From Symsagittifera roscoffensis (lineage: Eukaryota; Xenacoelomorpha; Acoela; Convolutidae): DNA of 64,000 nucleotides. The position numbers and the translations under genes are program-made. The notes beneath the pieces are model-generated. The model saw nothing but the letters and a program-made list of their open reading frames with translations, did not search any database and had not been told where the DNA came from. The stretch is from positions 47,610,684-47,674,683 of the forward strand of contig NC_087063.1 in the NCBI RefSeq assembly GCF_963678635.1, given 5' to 3'. Below, one piece after another: positions 1 to 10,461 of the stretch (the stretch's first letter is position 1; each line of letters opens with the position of its first letter).

Positions 1-64
1 CTCCCTTATCCAGAAATTTTTATGAAGTTTTCTTCGTTGGCTTTAACTACATGATAGTTACGTT

Positions 65-1050
65 TCAATTGTAATTTGGGTTAGTGCTCTCAGGAAACGC
101 GGTCCGAATTAACTTAAACCCATTATTTGCCTCGGCATCAGACGTTCCGTGACGTGCAATGATGGCGTTCGCACATAAGAGGAACTTTGACTTTGATGGC
201 AAATTCTGTTCACTTTCGTCCGATCCACCACTACTTAAACTATCAAAATTAATAGTACTATTTCCCAAAACATCGACATCTGACAAGCTGAGACCTTCTA
301 GATCATTTTCAACAATTGCCGGTATAGGCAAAGATACCATCACGTCAAACTGCCTGTCAAGATTATCATCATGTGTTATGATGCAAGGCAAATTCAGCAG
401 CTCATTAGGGCCGGGGTGATCAAAATGAGACGAATCATCTTGTTGATCGCTGCAAACATTCGACCTACGATCGTCATCAATTTGGTCAATCGAGTCAAAG
501 ACATGGCTTGTTTTACCTGCATACTCACTTTCACCTGCGCTCAAATTTGCTCGGTTGGGGTTCAGCGTAGAGTGTCATCAAGTTTGTCCATTCGTTGTCC
601 TTCTTGAACCATACTGCTTCTGAATCGTTAAGATGCACGATACTCTCCACTGTTAACTCAAAAGACACGAATTTGAGGAATTCCAGATTGTTCGCTTTTT
701 CTCTTGATCGGATAGATTTCAGTTTTTTTCTGTGACTGTCAATTTCCTCATTAAGATTTTGTTCAAGATTGGTAATCAAACGTTTTTTGTGGTTCGTTTC
801 TAAAGGAGTAGATGAAACAACCTTTCCAGCTTGCAATACGCTTATTTTAGGCAACTGTGTAGAAGTTCCCACCGCTGATTCTTGCATAGGAGTAACATTA
901 AGCTGATTTGATGTCCTAATTACAGACGCTTTCGTCGCAACTGAAATCTTTTTTGACGTTTTCCAGTCAAAACATTGGATTTTGCGAGGACTATAGTAAT
1001 CGACTCATCGTCCGATTCAGAGGCACTCATTAAGAATGACATTTTTGCAG
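65..1050 (-). CDS. Hypothetical hydrophilic protein segments (broken or spliced)
   Basis: Two long minus-strand open frames, 887-531 (118 codons) and 544-65 (159 codons), overlap in different frames. The first frame stays open further upstream, past its first Met to about position 980. An ATG near 1050 opens a third frame starting with acidic MSASESDDES-type sequence. The change from the 531 frame to the 65 frame coincides with an AG|GTGAAA donor-like site near 545, so at least one junction could be an intron; the 1050/980 change has no obvious donor. The proteins are rich in Ser, Asp, Lys and Glu and look disordered or nuclear. I do not recognise a family. A motif of the form WFKKDNEW..LMT near 600 recurs in altered form (WFGKGDEM..LMT) in the 1302-1679 segment. 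The region lies antisense inside what should be an upstream NSUN2 intron. It could be a real nested gene, a decayed paralogue or two exons. Confidence 0.35.
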
Positions 1051-1301
1051 TCTAAAAAATTCCTTGTCAAAACACTCGCAAGTTTGAATTGCTGAAACGT
1101 TTGATTTATCATTTCTTTTTTTTCAACTGAGCCACGCTTAGTTAGAAAACAAAAAAGCAGTTAGCATCAAAAAAAAATGACGAAGTTGAGATCAAAGAAA
1201 GTCGATATAAACAAAAGCTAACACAAGACACGAATTGAACATAAATTAACAGCATCTCGAAGAGCCAATAATTTTTTTTTCAATTTTCTTTTTCGGTTTT
1301 T

Positions 1302-1681
1302 TCAGGATAATCTCCGGCCATTTCCATTTGGTACTGGTTGCCCCCTCTCAGGGCAATTTGTATTGCTTCCTCCGTTCCAACAGTGAAATTCCCTTTTAAC
1401 AACTTCCCTAAATATGTTCTCTAGTTCTGGTGACGTGGGTTTTCTTGCTCCTTTTTTAGTCATTTTAATCCCCATCCATTGGTTTATCAGGAGACAATCA
1501 CTCCCGGATTTGAAAATGACGGAGGCTAGTTTTCGGCCGAAAATTGAAGCTCCCTCTGATGGATCCACGGTCATCAAGTCAGGCATTTCATCTCCCTTCC
1601 CAAACCATATGGGATCTTCCTTTGCACGCTGTGGCAGCGGCCCAAGTTTTTCGGAGCTTGATGGCTTGCAACTTTTCATTA
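1302..1681 (-). CDS. Hypothetical protein segment with WFGKGDEM motif
   Basis: A 125-codon minus-strand open frame that may start as an exon: the bases just upstream read as an acceptor (TTTGCTGCAG) followed by TA and then the ATG. It encodes a charged protein with a PIWFGKGDEMPDLMT stretch, a central ASIFGRKLASVIFKSG stretch and a C-terminal predicted helix (SPELENIFREVVKREF). That last helix faintly resembles the end of BEN-type DNA-binding domains, but the similarity is too weak to name the family. The WF.K..E...LMT motif is shared with the frame at 887-531, which suggests that the two segments are paralogous or repeated modules. No clear donor was found before the stop. Coding status is uncertain. 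Confidence 0.35.
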
Positions 1682-1956
1682 CTGCAGCAAATCTATTACC
1701 AGTTTTTAGTTTTCGTTGGCTGATTTCAGTGCATGTTCAGCGCTGGTTTTGTTAAGCTCGGTAAACTTCGCAACTACAATGTCCACTAACTGTTTCGTCT
1801 CCGAAAACTGAGACACTTCCTTTTCCTTCAAACAAAAAAAGACTCTCAAGCTATCAAAATTATCAACTCAATGCAGTTTTACCAGAAAATTTGCCGACTG
1901 GCCAAGTTTAACTTCATTAAAACAAAATTATTGATTTATGAAAAAATACCAGACAT

Positions 1957-2219
1957 TTATATCGTTATTTGAAATCAGAGTTTTTGGAAAACTAGCCTTG
2001 ATGAGTGCTGTATCGTTCTGCAGATTGGTTTCGGGCTCCATATTGTCGTCCAAGTCAACTTCCGGCTCTCTCCTTGACTTTTTGCTGACATTATCGTCTA
2101 ATCGCTTCACATTCTTTCGTTTTTTTTTCTCTTGAACCTCTTTTTCGCTAGTCACACCCCTGACACCTTGTTTCATGAACCCATCTGCTTCATTTTCTTT
2201 GTTGCTACAGTCACATTCT
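1957..2219 (-). CDS. Hypothetical exon, basic nuclear-like protein
   Basis: Open frame on the minus strand with an acceptor at 2221-2220 (TGGTTTAG before the exon). It encodes a Lys/Glu/Asp-rich segment with a KKKRKNVKRLDD nuclear-localisation-like stretch and an acidic patch (EVDLDDNMEPE). Joined to the exon ending at 2461, the phase matches: two bases of the split codon are left by 2461 and one is supplied at 2219, across a 241-bp intron. The 3' end is uncertain; a GTATTT donor near 1956 is one option and the in-frame stop at 1928 is another. Family not recognised. Confidence 0.35.
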
Positions 2220-2460
2220 CTAAACCACAAATCTCAATCAACGTAAAGTTATTTTTGAAACATTTCGTTTTTTCTATTTAAGAAATGTCATCAGTTTTTT
2301 TGCTATTTCTACAATCACGATGCAGAAGACACTTCACAAAAAACCAACTAATTGAAAAAAAAAAAACATTTTACTTTTTCTTTTCATTCCAGTTTGTTTC
2401 AGTTGGTTTTCATTTTGTATCATTTTTGTGATAATCAGTCTTTGAAAGATAGCATATTAC

Positions 2461-2895
2461 ATTCTGTATAAAGCTGACATGTTTATCACAACATCAGGCT
2501 GAGCCTCGGTTCTTTCTGTTATTTTCTCGTTTACCACTCTCTCAACCATAATTAAACCTTTGTCATCGGCCCTCGCGCTCACATATGCATATTCAGCCTT
2601 TTCACTGAATTTGAGGAGGACACTATCTCCAGGTTGTAGACTCAATTTGGTAGCAATATCCATGTCTTTCGGCCACCGGCAATCAATAAACTCGAATTTA
2701 AACGACATCGCGTCTCCCGGCATATGGAAAACCCATCTTTTACTTTTTGCATCCTTCAACAAAGCCGAGTTTTCTTCCCGATGCACCGTTTGGCTATTGA
2801 CTCCTTTGATAACTCGTTGTTTTTTGTATTGAAAGGTCTATTTTGCTCACCATCACAATCCGAATCGAAATTAAGCGAAAACATTTCTAGCAACC
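2461..2895 (-). CDS. Hypothetical protein exon(s), 2.5-2.9 kb
   Basis: A minus-strand open frame of about 125 codons runs down to 2461, with a donor-like GTAATA at 2460 and a stop at 2457 if unspliced. The upper part (2895-2850) follows a good acceptor (TTTTTTTTTCAG) and ends at a strong GTGAGC donor-like site, but it is in another frame, so either a very short intron or a frameshift lies near 2800-2850. The protein has a compact folded look (SKRWVFHMPGDAMSFKFEFI, then LQPGDSVLLKFSEKAEYAYV), unlike its Lys/Glu-rich neighbours. I do not recognise the domain. It is probably part of the same minus-strand gene as 2219-1957. Confidence 0.35.
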
Positions 2896-2965
2896 TGAAA
2901 AAAAAATGAACATTAGTTTTAAGTCTAATGTTCAGAAAAACGCACTGCACCACGCACTTTTTCAT

Positions 2966-3640
2966 TCACAGATTTCGAAAAACACAAAACATAGTTGTAT
3001 ATAAATATCTAGATCAGGGATTTGGAAATTTATTTGATAAAATTAACACAATTTGAAAAAATTGTCGATAGTCAAGTGAAAAAATTTGTTAAGGATAAAA
3101 GTCTAGTATCCGATTGCAAAACCTTTGCTTATACATGACAAGAAAGGCAATCAGTTTTTGCTCCTATTTTAGTCATTATTTTCAGATTTTATAACTGAGC
3201 CCAATTGTATCACACTTTTCCTCTTTATTAAAAATGATTAGCTTGACAAAATTTACTCGGACTCTTCCTTGATATTCTTTTGGAGAACAAACGATAACTA
3301 AGCATTTAATTGTCACATGGTTTCTAACAGTTTGAATTTTTCGACATATCATCTCTACCATAGACTGCATTGGTAGAAAAAATTAACATCTAATATCAAG
3401 GTGTTCAACGTGAATTAAAATCAAAACAAGACTATAAAAGCGTTTCCGCGCACGTTTATCAACGCAAAAAAAAAGAAACTTATTCTAAACTGACTCTCAT
3501 AAACTGAAACAAGTTAAGACTTAATAGCTCTAATTCATGCATTGAGGTTTTGCAGCGTAATTGCAGCTTTAGTTTTGGTCGCCTCTTTCTCTTTACGGGC
3601 TTGAAATACTTCCACTTTACCATGACATGTATAAAAGAGG
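2966..3640. other. No gene seen
   Basis: AT-rich sequence with only short accidental open frames on both strands. No conserved protein, RNA gene or clear repeat was recognised here. Confidence 0.5.
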
Positions 3641-4062
3641 GAACAAACATGAGAAGACCGTATTATCCGAAGATAAACCTTGCCCATGTCTGCATTTCCC
3701 ATGACATATATAAAAAAGAGACAAGCACGAGCAGTATGAAAGAGGGAACAAACACGAGAAAACCATAATATCCGAATATGAACCTAGTCCGTGACTGAGT
3801 TTCCCATGAAAGATGTAAAAGAGGGAACAAACATGAGAAGGCCGTTTTATCCGAAGACAAACCTAGCGCATGTCTGCATTTCCCATGACATCGATACAAG
3901 AGAGAACAAACATGGGAAGGCTGTACTATCCCAAGATAAACCTAGCCGATGTCTGCATTTCCAATGACATATATAAAAGAGAGAACAAACATGAGAAGGC
4001 CGTACTATCCGAAGATAAACCTAGCTCATTTCTGCATTTCCCATGACATATATACAAGAGAA
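3641..4062. repeat. 79-bp minisatellite, five copies
   Basis: The phrase GAACAAACAYGRGAAGRC recurs at 3641, 3746, 3825, 3903 and 3983. The spacing is 105, 79, 78 and 80 bp; the first interval carries a 26-bp insertion. Each unit also contains CATGACATATATAAAAGAG-like and TCTGCATTTCCCATG-like stretches. Open frames through it are by-products of the repetition. The array sits directly against the 360-bp satellite. Confidence 0.85.
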
Positions 4063-5877
4063 ACAAGCACCAAAATTTTTAAAGATTTCTAGGCGCGTTT
4101 GAAAAGTTGCAATGTATAGAGAACCCCATACGCTCCATTATCACGACAAAAACAATCCGAAAACTACCGGTTTTATGTCGACAAGTTCATTAAATTAAAA
4201 ACACCCCAGCAAAATTTTGCTCCCGGTTCCAACGCTACCTTGGTAGGTGTACATAATCAAATAACCCTGATCTCTTCCAGACGCCCATATTAGCTGTCAT
4301 GTGTCGTCAAAAATTCAACAAGTTGTACTTCGAAAATAGGTAGCATCTATCCAAGGGAAAAACAACAATCTTTTTATAAAGTGAGCTATTATAGAAACCA
4401 AACTCATCTGAGAGTGTTATCAACTAGTTTCTAAATGGTAACGAGCAATTCTAGACGAATTTGATAAGTTTCAACTTGTAGAGAACCCCATACGTTCCAT
4501 TATCACGACTAAAAAAATCTGATAACTACCGATTTTATGTCGAGAAGTTCATTAACTTAAAAACATCCCAGCAAAACGTTGCTCACGGTTTCAACGCTAC
4601 CTTGCTAGGTTTACATAATTAAATGAATTTGAGCTCCTCGAGACAGCCACGTTGGCAGTCAGGTGTTGTCAAAAATGGAAGAACTTATCCTTCGAAAATG
4701 TGTAGCATCTATCCAAGGGAACAAACTATCTTTTTACAAAGTGACCTATTAGATAAACCAAATCCTCGTGAGAGTGTTATAAACTAGTGGCTAACCGATA
4801 ACGAGTTGTTCTAGGCGCGTCTGACAAGTTTCAATGTGTAGAGAACCCTATACCTTCCATTATCAAGACTTAAAAAATCTGAAAACCACCGATTTTATGT
4901 CGACAAGTTCATTAACTTGAAAACACCCCAGCAAAACTTTGCTCCCGGTTTCAACGCTACCTTGCTAGATTAACATAAATAAATGAAGTCGAGCTCTTCG
5001 AGACAGCCACGTTGGCAGTCAGGTGTCGTCAAAAATGGAAGAACTTATCCTTCGAAAATGTGTAGCATCTATCCAAGGGAACAAACTATCTTTTTACAAA
5101 GTGACCTATTAGATAAACCAAATCCTCGTGAGAGTGTTATTAACTAGTGTCTAACCGAAAACGAGTTGTTCTAGGCGCGTCTGACAAGTTTCAACGTGTA
5201 GAGAACCCTATACCTTCCATTATCAAGACTTAAAAAATCTGAAAACCACCGATTTTATGTCGACAAGTTCATTAATTTTAAAACACCCCAGCAAAACTTT
5301 GCTCCCGGTTTCAACGCTACCTTGCTAGATTTACATAATTAAATGAATTTGACTTCTTCGAGACAGCCACGTTGGCAGTCAGGTGTCATCAAAAATGGAA
5401 GAACTTATCCTTCGAAAATGTGTAGCATCTATCCAAGGGAAAAAACTATCTTTTTACGAAGTGACCTATTAGATAAACCAAATCCTCCTGAGAGTGTTAT
5501 TAACTAGTGTCTAACCGATAACGAGTAGTTCTAGGCGCGTCTGACAAGTTTCAACTTGTAGAGAACCCTATACCTTCCATTATCAAGACTTGAAAAATCT
5601 GAAAACCACCGATTTTATGTCGACAAGTTCATTAACTTAAAAACACCCCAGCAAAACTTTGCTCCCGGTTTCAACGCTACCTTGCTAGGTTTACATAATT
5701 AAATGAATCTGAGCTCTTCGAGACAGCCACGTTGGCAGTCAGGTGTCGTCAAAAATGGAAGAACTTATTCTTCGAAAATGTGTAGCATCTATTCAAGGGA
5801 AAAAACTATCTTTTTACAAAGTGACCTACTAGATAAACCAAATCCTCCTGAGAGTGTTATTAACTAGTGTCTAACCG

Positions 5878-7317
5878 ACAACGAGTAGTTCTAGGCGCGT
5901 CTGACAAGTTTCAACGTGTAGAGAACCCTATACCTTCCTTTATCAAGACTTAAAAAAGTCTGAAAACCACCGATTTTATGTCGACAAGTTCATTAACCTA
6001 AAAACACCCCAGCAAAACTTTGCTCCCGGTTTCAACGCTACCTTGCTAGGTTTACATAATTAAATGAATTTGAGCTCTTCGAGACGGCTACATTGGCGGT
6101 CATGTGTCGTCAAAAATGGAAAAACTTTTCCTTCGAAAATGTGTAGCATCTATCCAAGGGAAAAAACTATCTTTTTACGAAGTGACCTATTAGATAAACC
6201 AAATCCTCCTGAGAGTGTTATTAACTAGTGTCTAACCGATAACGAGTAGTTCTAGGCGCGTCTGACAAGTTTTAACGTGTAGAGAACTCTATACCTTCCA
6301 TTATCAAGACTTAAAAAAATCTGAAAACCACCGATTTTATGTCGACAAGTTCATTAACTTAAAAACACCCCAGCAAAACTTTGCTCCCGGTTTCAACGCT
6401 ACCTTGCTAGGTTTACATAACTAAATGAATCTGAGGTCTTCGAGACAGCCACGTTGGCAGTCAGGTGTCGTCAAAAATGGAAGAACTTATCCTTCGAAAA
6501 TGTGTAGCATCTATCCAAGGGAAAAAACTATCTTTTTACAAAGTGACCTATTAGATAAACCAAATCCTCCTGAGAGTGTTATTAACTAGTGTCTAACCGA
6601 CAATGAGTAGTTCTATGCGCGTCTGACAAGTTTCAACGTGTAGAGAACCCTATACCTTCCTTTATCAAGACTTAAAAAAATCTGAAAACCACCGATTTTA
6701 TGTCGACAAGTTCATTAACTTAAAAACACCCCAGCAAAACTTTGCTCCCGGTTTCAACGCTACCTTGCTAGGTTTACATAATTAAATGAATTTGAGCTCT
6801 TCGAGACAGCCAAGTTGGCAGTCAAATGTCGTCAAAAATGGAAGAACTTATCCTTCGAAAATGTGTAGCATCTATCCATAGGAAAAAACTATCTTTTTAC
6901 AAAGTGACCTATTAGATAAACCAAATCCTCCTGAGAGTGTTATTAACTAGTGTCTAACCGATAACGAGTGATTCTAGGCGCGTCTGACAAGTTTCAACGT
7001 GTAGAGGAACCTATACCTTCCATTATAAAGACTTAAAAATCTGAAAACCACCGATTTATGTCGACAAGTTCATTATGTTAAAAACACCTCAGCGCAATTT
7101 TGCTCCCGGTTCCAACGCTACCTAGCTATTTTTACATAATAAAATAAAATTGATCTCTTCGAGACGGCTACATTGGCGGTCATGTGTCGTCAAAAATGGA
7201 AAAACTTGTCCTTCGAAAATGTGTAGCATCTATGCAAGGGAAAAACAACAATCTTTTTCCAAAATAAACTTCTAAAACCAAATCCTTTTGAGAGTGTTAT
7301 CAACTAGGGTCTAACCG
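5878..7317. repeat. Higher-order repeat, first block (A-B-C-D)
   Basis: Four distinguishable monomers spanning 1,440 bp. A has ACGAGTAGTTCTAGGCG with CTTCCTTTATC. B has TTTTAACGTGTAGAGAACTC. C has CAATGAGTAGTTCTATGCGC. D has GAGTGATTCTAGG plus a diverged half containing TCAGCGCAATTTTGC. The same order of variants repeats in the next block. Confidence 0.85.
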
Positions 7318-9115
7318 ACAACGAGTAGTTCTAGGCGCGTCTGACAAGTTTCAACGTGTAGAGAACCCTATACCTTCCTTTATCAAGACTTAAAAAAGTC
7401 TGAAAACCACCGATTTTATGTCGACAAGTTCATTAACCTAAAAACACCCCAGCAAAACTTTGCTCCCGGTTTCAACGCTACCTTGCTAGGTTTACATAAT
7501 TAAATGAATACGAGCTCTTCGAGACGGCTACATTGGCGGTCATGTGTCGTCAAAAATGGAAAAACTTTTCCTTCGAAAATGTGTAGCATCTATCCAAGGG
7601 AAAAAACTATCTTTTTACGAAGTGACCTATTAGATAAACCAAATCCTCCTGAGAGTGTTATTAACTAGTGTCTAACCGATAACGAGTAGTTCTAGGCGCG
7701 TCTGACAAGTTTTAACGTGTAGAGAACTCTATACCTTCCATTATCAAGACTTAAAAAAATCTGAAAACCACCGATTTTATGTCGACAAGTTCATTAACTT
7801 AAAAACACCCCAGCAAAACTTTGCTCCCGGTTTCAACGCTACCTTGCTAGGTTTACATAACTAAATGAATCTGAGGTCTTCGAGACAGCCACGTTGGCAG
7901 TCAGGTGTCGTCAAAAATGGAAGAACTTATCCTTCGAAAATGTGTAGCATCTATCCAAGGGAAAAAACTATCTTTTTACAAAGTGACCTATTAGATAAAC
8001 CAAATCCTCCTGAGAGTGTTATTAACTAGTGTCTAACCGACAATGAGTAGTTCTATGCGCGTCTGACAAGTTTCAACGTGTAGAGAACCCTATACCTTCC
8101 TTTATCAAGACTTAAAAAAATCTGAAAACCACCGATTTTATGTCGACAAGTTCATTAACTTAAAAACACCCCAGCAAAACTTTGCTCCCGGTTTCAACGC
8201 TACCTTGCTAAGTTTACATAACTAAATGAATCTGAGGTCTTCGAGACAGCCACGTTGGCAGTCAGGTGTCGTCAAAAATGGAAGAACTTATCCTTCGAAA
8301 ATGTGTAGCATCTATCCAAGGGAAAAAACTATCTTTTTACAAAGTGACCTATTAGATAAACCAAATCCTCCTGAGAGTGTTATTAACTAGTGTCTAACCG
8401 ACAATGAGTAGTTCTATGCGCGTCTGACAAGTTTCAACGTGTAGAGAACCCTATACCTTCCTTTATCAAGACTTAAAAAAATCTGAAAACCACCGATTTT
8501 ATGTCGACAAGTTCATTAACTTAAAAACACCCCAGCAAAACTTTGCTCCCGGTTTCAACGCTACCTTGCTAGGTTTACATAATTAAATGATTTTGAGCTC
8601 TTCGAGACAGCCACGTTGGCAGTCAAATGTCGTCAAAAATGGAAGAACTTATCCTTCGAAAATGTGTAGCATCTATCCATAGGAAAAAACTATCTTTTTA
8701 CAAAAAGTGACCTATTAGATAAACCAAATCCTCCTGAGAGTGTTATTAACTAGTGTCTAACCGATAACGAGTGATTCTAGGCGCGTCTGACAAGTTTCAA
8801 CGTGTAGAGAACCCTATACCTTCCATTATAAAGACTTAAAAATCTGAAAACCACCGATTTATGTCGACAAGTTCATTATGTTAAAAACACCTCAGCGCAA
8901 TTTTGCTCCCGGTTCCAACGCTACCTAGCTATTTTTACATAATAAAATAAAATTGATCTCTTCGAGACGGCTACATTGGCGGTCATGTGTCGTCAAAAAT
9001 GGAAAAACTTGTCCTTCGAAAATGTGTAGCATCTATCCAAGGGAAAAACAACAATCTTTTTCCAAAATAAACTTCTAAAACCAAATCCTTTTGAGAGTGT
9101 TATCAACTAGGGTCT
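7318..9115. repeat. Higher-order repeat, second block (A-B-C-C'-D)
   Basis: The A-B-C-D variants recur in order exactly 1,440 bp downstream (7321, 7681, 8041), with one extra C monomer at 8402 before D at 8763. Long stretches of A and B are nearly identical to the first block; over the first 300 bases I see only a couple of differences. This points to recent duplication of a four-monomer unit plus one single-monomer exchange. Confidence 0.85.
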
Positions 9116-9262
9116 GTACGATACCGAGCAGTTATAGGCGCGTCTGGAAAGTTTCAACGTGTAGAGAACCCTATACGTTCCATTATCACGACAAAAACAA
9201 TCCGAAAACTACCGATTTTATGTCGACAAGTTCATTAAATTAAAAACAACCCAGCAAAAGCC

Positions 9263-10296
9263 TTATCGGTTTATTTTACGAATTGTATATATCACCTAAC
9301 ATACAGTACATGTTAAGGCAGGTCGACATTTTGTCGAAAGCGACAAATGGTAGTTCTTTGAAAAATAAGACGATGCGTAGAGCGTTCGTTACTAAACGCA
9401 ACTAGCGATAATTAGTACCGACAAAAACCTATTATCAAAAAATGTTGATTCTAACTATAAAATAACACGAAGATGCATTACGCGATCATGAAATTAAAAA
9501 TGCAAGATAATCTCTCAAATTGTTTTAAATTGGTTTTGTTTAGCTAGTTTTTGAGTTTTTAGGTTCAGATCATTTCTTTTGTTCAAAGAAAGGCAAACCC
9601 TACTTTTGAACATAGAAAGTGTAAATGTCACAAAAAACTTGATTGACTTCTAATTTCGATAATGGAATTTATAAATCAGGTTTTCCAGCCAAGTAAAACG
9701 TTTACCTATTGATCCAGTTTTTACACAATCAAAGCTTGTGAGAACTAAGGTTTTGGGCAAAGTCCAATTTTGAAGTTTTCCATCGCTTCAGTATAGCAAA
9801 TTCGAAAAATATCAAACAGGTATCTCCCGCTTCAGCTGAGTCTCTTAGTTTTTTAATCAAGACAAACGAAATTATTTTTTCACCGTGTTTTTTTGAGCAA
9901 TTTTCATTTTCTCAAGTTTTTTTTCGGTTTGTGTTGAGTCGCAAGTGGTGCGGAGCGCCGATTCGCCTGTGTTTTAGTTCCTTCAATGGTAATATCTTTC
10001 GAATTCTTATTAGCTTTTTTTGAGTGTCATCTATTTTTAAAATCTTTTTATCTGTCTTTGGGATAAAAAGTTTTTCCCATTAAGTTAACTGCAGTTTTTT
10101 TTTAGTAAACGTGCTATCACATAGAAAGCCGAGTCTACTCTTGAGCCACCCCGATCCCTTTATGTTGAGCACGCAGGGGAAAATGGCATTCGAGACCGTT
10201 GTTATTTAATTATTCTTGTTGCATTCACGTTTTTGTGGTTATGTAGTACAACACAAATTGGTTATATTAATCTGATTTTGCATGGTGGTGTTGTAG
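9263..10296. repeat. Intronic sequence with a degraded dispersed repeat
   Basis: No gene seen. The stretch 9560-9790 is related to 35780-36000 (shared order of AAGTGTRAADGTCACRAWAAACTTGA-like blocks), and 9920-9990 resembles 31400-31450 (GAGTCGCAAGT). Together with 10540-10720 and 31450-31600 these look like old copies of one dispersed repeat family. The stretch ends with the acceptor of the first NSUN2 exon in the window. Confidence 0.5.
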
Positions 10297-10461
10297 CAAA
10301 GATCTTGATGTACGATCGGGTGTTGTGCGATGTGCCTTGTACTGGGGACGCAACTCTCAGGAAGAACTACACCATCTGGGCCAAATGGCACTCCAAAAAT
10401 GGAAACAGCCTCCACCGCCTGCAGCTGGCCATTCTCAAACGAGGCATTCATTTGCTGAAGC
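10297..10461 (+). CDS. NSUN2: NSUN2 exon with catalytic motif IV (DVPC)
   Basis: Acceptor GGTGTTGTAG ends at 10296 and donor GTACGT starts at 10462. The exon encodes ILMYDRVLCDVPCTGDATL and then a Trp/Lys-rich helix up to HLLK. The cysteine in DVPC is the one that releases product in m5C methyltransferases. It starts with two bases of a split codon and ends with one. It stands alone: about 10 kb of satellite and other sequence precede it and 18.1 kb of intron follow. Confidence 0.92.

Larger units (their letters stand above)
4070..9262. repeat. 360-bp satellite array, about 14 monomers
   Basis: The phrase TGTAGAGAACCCTATACCTT or a variant recurs every 360-361 bp (near 4121, 4483, 4843, 5203, 5563, 5923, 6284, 6644, 7005, 7365, 7725, 8085, 8447, 8808 and 9168). 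Each monomer also has a TTTTATGTCGACAAGTTC block, a CAACGCTACCTTGCTAG block and a TTCGAAAATGTGTAGCATC block. Edge monomers (4.07-4.8 kb and 9.1-9.26 kb) are the most diverged and central ones the most alike, the usual pattern of unequal exchange. It has no open frame longer than 60 codons. By the NSUN2 gene model it lies in an intron. Confidence 0.95.

Noticed and set aside
1302-1440. BEN domain
   Set aside because: Only the last helix looks similar; the rest of the domain pattern is missing, so no family name is given.
3550-4062. Possible CRISPR-like array
   Set aside because: Repeats are contiguous 79-bp units without unique spacers, in eukaryotic DNA; this is a minisatellite.
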